Below are positions 1 to 7,081 of a stretch of 9,357 nt of DNA, one piece after another. The notes beneath the pieces were generated by a model. It worked only from the letters and a program-made list of their open reading frames with translations, was not told where the DNA came from and did not search any database. Position 1 is the stretch's first letter; the number at the start of each line of letters is the position of its first letter. The stretch lies in the NCBI GenBank assembly GCA_036736205.1, contig DAINMX010000256.1:1-9357 (forward strand). Direction: 5' to 3'. This stretch comes from XYA12-FULL-58-9 sp001798605 (GTDB lineage: Bacteria > Myxococcota > XYA12-FULL-58-9). The translations under genes and the position numbers were made by a program.

Positions 1-1
1 C

Positions 2-1333
2 TGCATCGATCCGCCGTGCTCCTCAAACTATCCGAACGGTGCTTGCGGCCCCAATTTCGAGTGCAACGGTGGAATCTGTGGGCTCTCGGATTGTGGTGTG
101 GGGGCGCCCTTGGGCTATTGCCCCACGGGTGAGCGCTGCGTCGCGAGTGGCTGTGAGGTTTTCGGGTGCAGCGCCATTTTTCCTACGGGACCGTGTCCGG
201 TCGGTATGTTGTGTGTGAGCGAGGCGTGTGAGACCCCTGCGTGCAGCGTCCAATATCCCGGTGGTGCGTGCGCGGCCGACGAAGTCTGCGCTGGCGGCCA
301 CTGTGTGCCACAGCCCTGCAGCACGCTGTATCCCAGCGGCATCTGCGGAACGGGCTTCACCTGCGTGAGTGGGACTTGCACACCGGCACCCTGTAGCGGC
401 GCGGTTCCCAACGGCACCTGCCCCGGTAGCCAGGTGTGCCTCGGCGGCGCTTGTGTTGACTATGAGTGTGGTATCAACTTCCCCAATGGCCCATGTCCCA
501 TCGGCCAGAAGTGTCTTTCGCCGCCCACGCCCCCCACCTGCCAGGTTCCTGCGTGCAGCAGTGAGTTTCCGGGCGGCATCTGCCCGTCGCCGCAGATTTG
601 CTCGCGTGGTACCTGTGTGACTCCAGCCTGTAGCGCTGCGGTTACCAATGGAGCCTGTCCCGCCGGTCAGGTTTGTTGTGATTCTTCCCTGTCGTCGCGG
701 CCCTGCACCGTGGGCACTTGCGTGCTTCCCGATTGTGTCGATTTGCCCGATATCGGCTACTGCCCCAGTGGTTTTCGCTGCGTGGGCACCCACTGCATTA
801 TCTATCAATGCGGATCCACCTTCACCCATGGCCCCTGCCCAACTCCGGGGCAGATATGCATCAGTGAGACCTGCCAGAATCCGCCTTGCAGCCCCCAGTA
901 CCCAGCGGGAGTTTGCGATTCCGCAAGCCCCCCGGAGATTTGTTCTGGCGGCAGTTGTGTGCCCATGGCGTGCTCACCTGCGGTGGACAATGGTGCCTGT
1001 CCCAGCAATCAAGTCTGTTGTGATGTCGCCCTGCAATCGACCCGTACCTGTGTTTACGGCACCTGCGTGGTTGGTGCCTGCAGTCCCAGCATTCAAACCG
1101 GCTGGTGTCCCGCCGGTGAGATCTGTTGCGACAGCACCCTCAGTAGCTCGGGATTCTGCCCGACGCCTGGCCAGTGCGTCCCCGTCTCCTGTTCGCCTTC
1201 GTTCCCCTTTGGCTCTTGTCCCGGCGACCAGGTTTGTGTGGCCGGTGCCTGCGAGGATCCCTGCGGCCCAACCGAACCTCTGGGTTGGTGTCCCACCGGA
1301 TTTGCGTGTGTCGAAGCCCGATGTTCACTCGCC
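2..1333 (+). repeat. About 16 tandem 25-residue four-Cys repeats (protein-level)
   Basis: The unit is C-x8-C-x5-C-x4-C-x4, with a consensus like CSxxYPxGxCPxGxxCxxGxC. Its period is 25 residues (75 bp) in the regular copies. Examples are CSAIFPTGPCPVGMLC (from about 167) and CSVQYPGGACAADEVC (from about 242). Cysteine spacing is strongly conserved while the rest diverges, so these are old duplications held by selection on disulfides rather than recent DNA expansion. Three copies (starting near 632, 980 and 1079) carry a longer variant with a Cys-Cys pair, of the form VCCDxxLxS followed by an extra Cys. The array is already running at the left edge, so its full copy number is unknown. The units probably fold as small two-disulfide beads (inference). 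Confidence 0.9.
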
Positions 1334-4300
1334 TGCACCGCTGACCAGGATTGCGATGGCATCTCCGATATTCATGAAGACCTCGCCACCTTGGTCAACT
1401 CTGACACCGACATCTACCCCGATGCCTACGATCGCGACTCCGATGGCGATGTGATCCCTGATGCGGTTGAGGGCCGCGATCTTGATGGGACGGGCTTCCC
1501 CCATGACTACGGGAACAATGGCTCTTATGACTTCCGTGAGCGCGACTCCGACGGTGACCACATCTCGGATACGCTCGAAGCGGGACCGGCCCCAGGGGTG
1601 CCGGTCGACACCGATTTTGATGACGCACCCGACTACATCGACCAAGACTCCGACGGCGATGGCATCCTAGACGCCTGCGAGGTCAATGACGACGGCGCGG
1701 GCTTGTGTGGAGCCACCGGGGTGGTCGACGATGGCACGGTGCTCGACTCGGACGTGGACGGAGTCTACGACTTCCGCGACCTCGATGCCGACGGTGACGG
1801 TGTCAGCGATCGTATCGAAGCCCGTGCAACGCCTGCAAGTGATTCGACGTTCAATGCCAATGGCATTGACCATGACAGCGACGGCACCCCCGACTATCGT
1901 GACGCCGATTCCGACGGTGATGGCGTCGCCGACATTGACGAGGACGTGAACGGCGATGGCATCGTCAACTGCCAAGTCGATGGCACCGGTGTTGCGGTGC
2001 CCGATACCCGCTCGAGTCCCGATTGCCTCGATGCAGGCTACGACTACAACCCCGGTTGTATCGCGTCATCGCAAAAATGCCTGCTCGCAGAGACATCGCG
2101 GGTGCATGCCGACACCGACGGCGACGATATCAATGACGGGGTTGACGGCATTTTCTACGTTTGTTCCGCAGCCAATCTCAAGCCGATCAATGTCTTCTAT
2201 TCGCAACCACCGGACTACGCGTTGGCTCTGGAGCAGAGCTTTGATGCCACCAGCACCTTGTTCCTAGGTGGCATCGCTGCCGGCATGACCTTTGATGACG
2301 TTACCAGCGCCAATGGCTCGGCTGCTGTGAGTGGTTTCGTGTTGCAGCGTACCCCGCACGTGAACGCCATCAACGCGGTCGACGCCGATCCGGATCGGGT
2401 TCTCATCACCAAAGCATTGGCCCAGGAGCTAGAGGACAGCAACGCTATGGATGCCGCGGTCGATGCCGTTGCCACAGTCATCAACCGAAACTTTGTCAGC
2501 TTCGATGGCTATGGCGTGGTCATCTCCCGCTACGACGTTCACGTAAACACCGCTGCCAACACGGGAGCTCTGCGCAATACGTTGGTCAATGCACTGGCGG
2601 GATCTGCTATTGCCGGCGGCAGTACGGGAGGACCATCGGCCAACGATTTCACTCTCCTCACCGAGACCCTCTATCGATATGGCGATCCCACCGATGGGCC
2701 GGGGTCCGTCCTCGTCGTCGGCGCTTTGGTACGAACTGGCAGCACCGACACGACGCAGAGCTTCAACTACCGGACCCGTTGCTCAGCTCAGGCGACCAGT
2801 GGCGCCTGCGGTAGTCGTCTTGGCTGCACTTGGAACGCCACCGTTTGTGAGGAGGCCTCCAATTACCAGATCCCGCTGTTTTTCGCCGACAACATCACCA
2901 ACGGCAGTGCCATCACTCAGTACGGTGATGATCTCGCGGCGCTCTGTCAGACGATGGTGCAGCAGAACGGTGTGTTGGACTTTCTGTGGATCGTCGACGA
3001 CTCCGGCTCGATGGCCGAGGAGATTGCTCAGGTGCAGACCTCTGCTGAGCTCTTCTTTGGCATCATGAACAACACCGAGGCTGACTACCGTGTCGCCCAG
3101 ACCACGACCTACGAGGACCGCTCTGACTGGGAGCCGAGCTACAATTTCGCGAGCACTGGTGACGAGGCCGACCGACGTAACGGCGTTCTCCAGGGAGGTT
3201 TCACCGGTGCGATCGCTGGCGTCATTGACACCAGCTCCACCGACCGGACAGTTGCCTACAATTGCGCTGACGGCTGTGACAATGGTGCCAGTGATTGTTG
3301 TTCGTTGTGTGGCAGCGGCACGGTCAACGATCCCGCCTGCTATTTTGCTTCACGTCTGCCGACCGCGTCGTCGCGCGGCCAGGAGTTTGGCCTGCTCATT
3401 GGCGAATGGGCGCTGTATCGTTCCAATGCACCGTCTCTGTGTGCAGGTGTCACAGACGCGAGTGTCTGCGTGGATCTCGTCAGATGCGACTGGAACGGCG
3501 GTGTGTGCATGGCAACAAACTGTGACTTGCCAGAGTGTTCCGGTCTGACCCCGCAGGCGACCTGTGAGGCGGTGGCGGGTTGCGATTGGGTTGGTGGCCT
3601 TTGCCAAATTGGCGTAGAGACCACTGGCAGTCAGCGCAGTGCCGCTGACGAGTGCAATGGCCACGACACTTCGGGTAGCACCCAAGTTCCGTACGGCGGT
3701 GACAACACCGAAGACGAACTCGAACTCCCGGGTTGTGAGTGGAATCCGGTGGCTGCGGCGTGTTGGCCGAGCATTGGCTACCAGTGTACGAGATATGCCA
3801 CAGAGTCGGCCTGTGATGGTCAAGCACCACGTTGTGATTGGCAACAGGTGACATCCTCGACCTGGGCCTGCGTCCCAAATCCCGCAAAAAACACCGTGTT
3901 GTGTACCGCCAACGATGAGACGACATGCGTAGCTCAAGTGGGTTGTGCCTGGGATGCCGCGGGGTTCTGTCGGCCACCTCTGACTCGTGCCTTCCGTGCG
4001 GATGCTAGCAAGGTTGCGGTGGTGCTGTCCGACGAGGAGGAGTGCTATCTCAAGGACGATGATTTCAACGGCACGTGCGACTTTGGTACGGGGGCCTTTC
4101 TCGCCTACGACCATCCCATCCGGTTGGCGCGCGAACAGTCATACCTGCGCTTCTATCAGTCCCGTGGGTTCATGGTGTTTTCCATTGTCGGCAACAAGGC
4201 CAACCGTTCCTTGTTGCCAGGTCAGAGCGGTGGTTGCGCCACGGCCGAGCCGGGTGATTCCTACATCATGGTGGCCGAGGGAACGGGGGGCGGTTGGGGT

Positions 4301-7060
4301 AGCATCTGTGCTGCCGATCTGTATCCGACCATCGAGGCGATTGTCATCGGATCGTTAGGCCGCTCGTCACCCTATCGACTCGAGGGTTTCATCGACGGCA
4401 GTGCCGTGCAGCCGATCGCCTCGACCATCAAGGTGGCAGTCGAGGTGTGCAAGGAAGCGTCGGAGTATCCGATTTGCGGCAGCGGCACCGAGATGAAGGT
4501 CGTACCACGCTCCCGCGAGTCGGGCTTCGACTATGACACCATCAACAATACCTTGATCCTCTACGGTACCGCACGGCCGGTGCTGGGCGGCGACATTGTC
4601 GCGTCGTATCGTTATTGGGTTGACCGAGTGCAACCACCCGAGGGAAATCCCTCTTGTCCCTGCCCGGAGACGAGTCCGGCTGCCTGCGATTGTCCACCCG
4701 GCCATGCCTGTGGTCAGGAGGGTGTGACCAACCATTGCGGTGCGGCCACCAACCAGACAACCTGTGAGGCAACGCCCGGTTGCGCCTGGAACACAGCCAA
4801 CGGCGGGGTCTGTATGGTCACGGGACTGTGCGAGTCTGATCCAACCTGTGGTGGAGACTGCGGTCCGGGTATGATCTGCGACCCGATACTGGGACTTTGT
4901 GTTTGTGACGTTACTTGCGGTGGCGAGTGCACGGCTGGGGAAACCTGTGACAACAATCGCGCCTGTAACGCAGTGGAGCAGAGCGTCTGCGACCTCACCG
5001 GCACCTGCAGTTACGACACGGCGCGCAGCGCCTGTTACTCTGCCACCTGCGGCGAGTGCGACTGTGATCCCACCTGTGGTGGTGGCTGCCCAGTGGCCCA
5101 GGTTTGTAACAGCGAACTGACATCGCCGACGTGTGGTCAATGCTCTTGCGACACCAGTTGTGGCACCAGTTACTGCTCGGGTTTCACGGGCTCAGGAGAA
5201 ATCGGCTGTGAGAACATGGGCTGCTACTGGACCGGGTCGAGCTGCGTCGGTTGCGATCCGGCCCTCACCTGTGATGACGGCAGCGGTTGCAACGGGCTTG
5301 GCTTGAGCGAGTGCATCGGTGACTGCTCGTGGGATGCGGCAGCGGGCAGGTGTTTCTCGCCGACCTGTGGTTTCTGCAGTCCGCCGACCTGCGGCAATTG
5401 TCCGCCCGGATATGTGTGCAATCCCGCAACCGGGTTGTGCGTCTGCGACACGACCTGTGGTGGTGGATGCCCCGACGGTCGCGATTGCGACAACGACGAT
5501 TCTGGCCCCTCGCCTACGTGCGGCCAATGTCTGTGTGACATCGGCTGCGACGGCGGATGTCAGACGGGCCAACTTTGTGATGACGGTGATGCCTGTGCCG
5601 GGCTCGATACGTCATCGGGTGGGGCCTGTGAAACCACCGCTGGTTGCCTCGTCGATCCGGTCACCGGCAATTGTTCCACGATCACCTGTGGCCTGTGCAT
5701 CGTTGATTCCAACTGCGGTGGACCTTGCAATCCGATCTGCAACGGTGCTGACGCGGGTGCCTGCAACGCCCAGGCAGGTTGCTGGTGGCCGGTGTGGGCC
5801 AATGACGGCGCGGGTGGCTGCTATTCGCTAGAATGTCGTACCTGCGACGCGAATACTGGTTTGTGTGTGGGGGATCCGACCTGCTGTGACGCCCTTGGCC
5901 AGAACGCAATCTACGATCCGAGCACCCTCGGATGTTCTTGTGACGACACCTGTGGCGGTGTCTGCCCGGCGGGAACCATCTGCGACGGTGAGGCCGATTC
6001 GCCGAATTGCGGACAGTGCGTTTGTGAGACCGATTGCGGTTTGGCTCGAACGGGTACGCCCTGCCCGATTGGGAGTATTTGTGATTCGAGCGACAGCTCC
6101 ATGACCTGTGGTCTGTGCGTCGCGGACCCAACGTGCGGTGTGGGTGGCAACTGCAATCTAGACTGCGCGGACGAGACGGATCCGGCGGTTTGCGATGGCC
6201 GGGTGGGTGAGTGCCGTTGGGCCGAGTGGTTGAGCGGGGGAGCCGGCGGGTGCACGCCGCTTGCCTGCGAGGTCTGCAATCCATCCTCCGGTCTTTGCAT
6301 GCCAGATCCCGATTGCTGCGACGCCTGCAGCCCCACAGAGGTCTGCAATCCGCTCAATGGCGAGTGCGAGTGTGACACCCACTGTGGCTTCGCGTGCGCT
6401 CCGGGCCTGACCTGCGATGCGGATACCAACTCACCGACCTGTGGATTGTGTCTGTGTGACACCTCATGCGGGGGCGACTGCCCGGCTGGTCAGGCTTGCG
6501 ACGACAACAGTGATTGCAACCCTTACGCGGATGAGCCGAGCTGCTCCTCTGCGACCTCTGGAAGTTGCACCTGGGACTACGTGTCGGAGAGTTGCCTGTC
6601 GGTGTTCTGCGGTTGGTGCGTGGTCACCTGCGATTGCCCCGAGGGCACCATCTGCAACCCGTCCACCGGACTGTGCGAGCCCCAGTGCCCCGACTGCCCG
6701 CCGGGCACCGTGTGCGATCCGCTCACGGGCGAATGCGTCTGTGACCAGACCTGTGGCGGCGTTTGTCCTCTAGGGTCTTTGTGCGACTCGGATCTGGCGT
6801 CACCGACCTGCGGCGACTGTGTTTGTGACGAGACCTGCGGCGGTGATTGTCCGCCGTGTCAGATTTGTGATCACGATCCGGGCTCTGGCACCTGTGGCAT
6901 GTGTGTCATCGACGTGTCGTGCGGTGGACCTTGTGGTGATGGGCAGCTCTGTGATCCGTTGACGGGTTGTTGCATCACCGATTCCGACTGCGAGTGTCCG
7001 CCCAACTTTGTGTGCAATCCAGTCACCGGGCAATGCGAGTATGACCCAGGTGGCGGTTGA
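2..7060 (+). CDS. Giant cysteine-rich multidomain secreted protein with VWA domain (5' partial)
   Basis: The frame is open from the first complete codon (position 2) to TGA at 7058-7060, so about 2,352 residues are visible and the true start and any signal peptide lie upstream. The GTG at 98 is an internal Val, because the same repeat pattern continues before it. Domains in order are: 25-residue four-Cys repeats (2-1333); Asp-rich calcium-binding repeats (1334-2160); an uncharacterised domain (about 2161-2971); a VWA domain with a MIDAS DxSxS motif (DDSGS, 2996-3010) interrupted by a Cys/Trp-rich insert; and a long Cys-rich array to the end, which finishes CEYDPGGG. No C-terminal hydrophobic anchor or MYXO-CTERM-like tail is seen. 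Disulfide-rich and calcium-binding modules imply an extracellular location, with a likely role in adhesion, matrix or surface recognition (inference). No frameshift is seen. The mutase gene follows after 21 nt. The exact family and gene name are not recognised. Confidence 0.93.
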   Translation, partial: CIDPPCSSNYPNGACGPNFECNGGICGLSDCGVGAPLGYCPTGERCVASGCEVFGCSAIFPTGPCPVGMLCVSEACETPACSVQYPGGACAADEVCAGGHCVPQPCSTLYPSGICGTGFTCVSGTCTPAPCSGAVPNGTCPGSQVCLGGACVDYECGINFPNGPCPIGQKCLSPPTPPTCQVPACSSEFPGGICPSPQICSRGTCVTPACSAAVTNGACPAGQVCCDSSLSSRPCTVGTCVLPDCVDLPDIGYCPSGFRCVGTHCIIYQCGSTFTHGPCPTPGQICISETCQNPPCSPQYPAGVCDSASPPEICSGGSCVPMACSPAVDNGACPSNQVCCDVALQSTRTCVYGTCVVGACSPSIQTGWCPAGEICCDSTLSSSGFCPTPGQCVPVSCSPSFPFGSCPGDQVCVAGACEDPCGPTEPLGWCPTGFACVEARCSLACTADQDCDGISDIHEDLATLVNSDTDIYPDAYDRDSDGDVIPDAVEGRDLDGTGFPHDYGNNGSYDFRERDSDGDHISDTLEAGPAPGVPVDTDFDDAPDYIDQDSDGDGILDACEVNDDGAGLCGATGVVDDGTVLDSDVDGVYDFRDLDADGDGVSDRIEARATPASDSTFNANGIDHDSDGTPDYRDADSDGDGVADIDEDVNGDGIVNCQVDGTGVAVPDTRSSPDCLDAGYDYNPGCIASSQKCLLAETSRVHADTDGDDINDGVDGIFYVCSAANLKPINVFYSQPPDYALALEQSFDATSTLFLGGIAAGMTFDDVTSANGSAAVSGFVLQRTPHVNAINAVDADPDRVLITKALAQELEDSNAMDAAVDAVATVINRNFVSFDGYGVVISRYDVHVNTAANTGALRNTLVNALAGSAIAGGSTGGPSANDFTLLTETLYRYGDPTDGPGSVLVVGALVRTGSTDTTQSFNYRTRCSAQATSGACGSRLGCTWNATVCEEASNYQIPLFFADNITNGSAITQYGDDLAALCQTMVQQNGVLDFLWIVDDSGSMAEEIAQVQTSAELFFGIMNNTEADYRVAQTTTYEDRSDWEPSYNFASTGDEADRRNGVLQGGFTGAIAGVIDTSSTDRTVAYNCADGCDNGASDCCSLCGSGTVNDPACYFASRLPTASSRGQEFGLLIGEWALYRSNAPSLCAGVTDASVCVDLVRCDWNGGVCMATNCDLPECSGLTPQATCEAVAGCDWVGGLCQIGVETTGSQRSAADECNGHDTSGSTQVPYGGDNTEDELELPGCEWNPVAAACWPSIGYQCTRYATESACDGQAPRCDWQQVTSSTWACVPNPAKNTVLCTANDETTCVAQVGCAWDAAGFCRPPLTRAFRADASKVAVVLSDEEECYLKDDDFNGTCDFGTGAFLAYDHPIRLAREQSYLRFYQSRGFMVFSIVGNKANRSLLPGQSGGCATAEPGDSYIMVAEGTGGGWGSICAADLYPTIEAIVIGSLGRSSPYRLEGFIDGSAVQPIASTIKVAVEVCKEASEYPICGSGTEMKVVPRSRESGFDYDTINNTLILYGTARPVLGGDIVASYRYWVDRVQPPEGNPSCPCPETSPAACDCPPGHACGQEGVTNHCGAATNQTTCEATPGCAWNTANGGVCMVTGLCESDPTCGGDCGPGMICDPILGLCVCDVTCGGECTAGETCDNNRACNAVEQSVCDLTGTCSYDTARSACYSATCGECDCDPTCGGGCPVAQVCNSELTSPTCGQCSCDTSCGTSYCSGFTGSGEIGCENMGCYWTGSSCVGCDPALTCDDGSGCNGLGLSECIGDCSWDAAAGRCFSPTCGFCSPPTCGNCPPGYVCNPATGLCVCDTTCGGGCPDGRDCDNDDSGPSPTCGQCLCDIGCDGGCQTGQLCDDGDACAGLDTSSGGACETTAGCLVDPVTGNCSTITCGLCIVDSNCGGPCNPICNGADAGACNAQAGCWWPVWANDGAGGCYSLECRTCDANTGLCVGDPTCCDALGQNAIYDPSTLGCSCDDTCGGVCPAGTICDGEADSPNCGQCVCETDCGLARTGTPCPIGSICDSSDSSMTCGLCVADPTCGVGGNCNLDCADETDPAVCDGRVGECRWAEWLSGGAGGCTPLACEVCNPSSGLCMPDPDCCDACSPTEVCNPLNGECECDTHCGFACAPGLTCDADTNSPTCGLCLCDTSCGGDCPAGQACDDNSDCNPYADEPSCSSATSGSCTWDYVSESCLSVFCGWCVVTCDCPEGTICNPSTGLCEPQCPDCPPGTVCDPLTGECVCDQTCGGVCPLGSLCDSDLASPTCGDCVCDETCGGDCPPCQICDHDPGSGTCGMCVIDVSCGGPCGDGQLCDPLTGCCITDSDCECPPNFVCNPVTGQCEYDPGGG
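1334..2160 (+). other. Thrombospondin type 3-like calcium-binding repeat domain
   Basis: About a dozen DxDxDGxxD-type loops occur in this stretch, for example DRDSDGDVIPD, ERDSDGDHISD, DQDSDGDGILD, DLDADGDGVSD, ADSDGDGVADIDED and ADTDGDDINDGVDG. Several are preceded by the PDY(I/R)D or YDFRD linker common in bacterial repeats of this type. Such loops bind Ca2+ in the thrombospondin type 3/EF-hand-like families and rigidify extracellular stalks. Here they lie between the Cys-repeat array and the VWA region, as in many large surface proteins of Myxococcota-type bacteria. The region is part of the giant CDS. Confidence 0.88.
2161..2971 (+). other. Uncharacterised domain between calcium repeats and VWA domain
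   Basis: This roughly 270-residue part of the giant protein is low in Cys and has a mixed alpha/beta appearance. It runs from KPINVFYSQPPDY, through a helix-like stretch near LITKALAQELEDSN and a strand-like YGVVISRYDVHV, to GPGSVLVVGALV. One Cys/Trp module (2780-2848, ending GCTWNATVC) interrupts it just before PLFFADNITNGSA. I do not recognise a named family. Its position directly before the VWA segment suggests it is a companion domain of that VWA type. Confidence 0.5.
2972..4626 (+). other. VWA (von Willebrand factor A) domain, split by a Cys/Trp-rich insert, plus C-terminal beta segment
   Basis: The domain opens with a hydrophobic strand, VLDFLWIVDDSGSM, where DDSGS matches the MIDAS DxSxS metal-binding motif. 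Next come a helix (EEIAQVQTSAELFFGIM), a strand (DYRVAQTTT) and the helix RGQEFGLLIGEWALY. After the insert at 3440-3970 the fold resumes with RADASKVAVVLSDEEE, whose SDE is a likely further acidic metal-site element, and FMVFSIVGNKANRS. Then come GWGSICAADLYPTIEAI and a beta-rich tail containing FDYDTINNTLILYG and GGDIVASYRYWV, a pattern common at the end of this bacterial VWA subtype. VWA domains mediate metal-dependent binding to proteins or matrix. The fold call is secure; the exact C-terminal boundary is approximate. Confidence 0.85.
3440..3970 (+). repeat. Cys/Trp module cluster inserted in the VWA domain
   Basis: About 177 residues carry five copies, one of them less regular, of a module with the pattern C-xn-C-xn-(G/R)C-x-W-xn-C. 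Signatures are VRCDWNGGVC, AGCDWVGGLC, PGCEWNPVAAAC, PRCDWQQVTSSTWAC and VGCAWDAAGFC. They sit between helix RGQEFGLLIGEWALY and strand ASKVAVVLSDEEE, which are close together in ordinary VWA domains of this type. The spacing and the CxW core recall PSI-like small disulfide domains, but that relation is not proven. The segment is in frame with no stop codons, so it looks functional rather than a broken insertion. Confidence 0.75.
4639..7051 (+). repeat. C-terminal CDxTCGG cysteine-rich repeat array
   Basis: Three interleaved unit types fill this part of the giant CDS. Type A is a CDxTCGGxCPxGxxCD segment followed by about 6 residues and TCGxC, seen uninterrupted at least seven times (for example ending SPTCGQC near 5120-5145 and SPTCGDC near 6800). 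Type B resembles CPPGxxCNPxTGLCxC (for example CPPGYVCNPATGLCVC, CPPGTVCDPLTGECVC, CPPNFVCNPVTGQCEY). Type C is the Cys/Trp module, with copies at 4736-4813, 4964-5035, 5174-5245, 5288-5353, 5594-5674, 5738-5821, 6164-6253 and 6515-6595. Several type C copies sit between the CD and the TCGxC of a type A unit. The array probably forms a long disulfide-locked stalk or binding surface (inference). Confidence 0.88.
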
Positions 7061-7067
7061 TGCGAAT

Positions 7068-7073
7068 GGTGAG
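7068..7073 (+). promoter_or_regulatory. Ribosome binding site for the phosphohexomutase gene
   Basis: GGTGAG lies 8 nt before the ATG at 7082, inside the 21-nt gap after the giant gene. It favours the start at 7082 over the in-frame ATG at 7103, which has no purine-rich sequence in front of it. No separate promoter fits in the gap, so co-transcription with the upstream gene is likely. Confidence 0.6.
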
Positions 7074-7081
7074 ATGCAGAC

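Noticed and set aside
98..100. GTG as start of the giant gene
   Set aside because: The reading frame and the same four-Cys repeat continue upstream to the window edge, so this is an internal valine codon.
23..829. 268-aa open frame on the minus strand opposite the N-terminal repeats
   Set aside because: It is a shadow: Cys, Gly and Pro codons repeated in phase on the plus strand keep the reverse frame open. The translation is low-complexity Ala/Thr/Arg/Gly with no domain, and the plus frame has clear repeats.
2..1333. CRISPR-like or tandem DNA repeat array with a 75-bp period
   Set aside because: The periodicity is in the protein cysteines. DNA units are diverged and contiguous without spacers, and the reading frame is intact.
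4367..5140. 257-aa minus-strand open frame over the VWA end and the first C-terminal repeats
   Set aside because: Same effect: Thr/Ala/Gly/Arg-rich translation without recognisable features, fully covered by a well-supported plus-strand domain.
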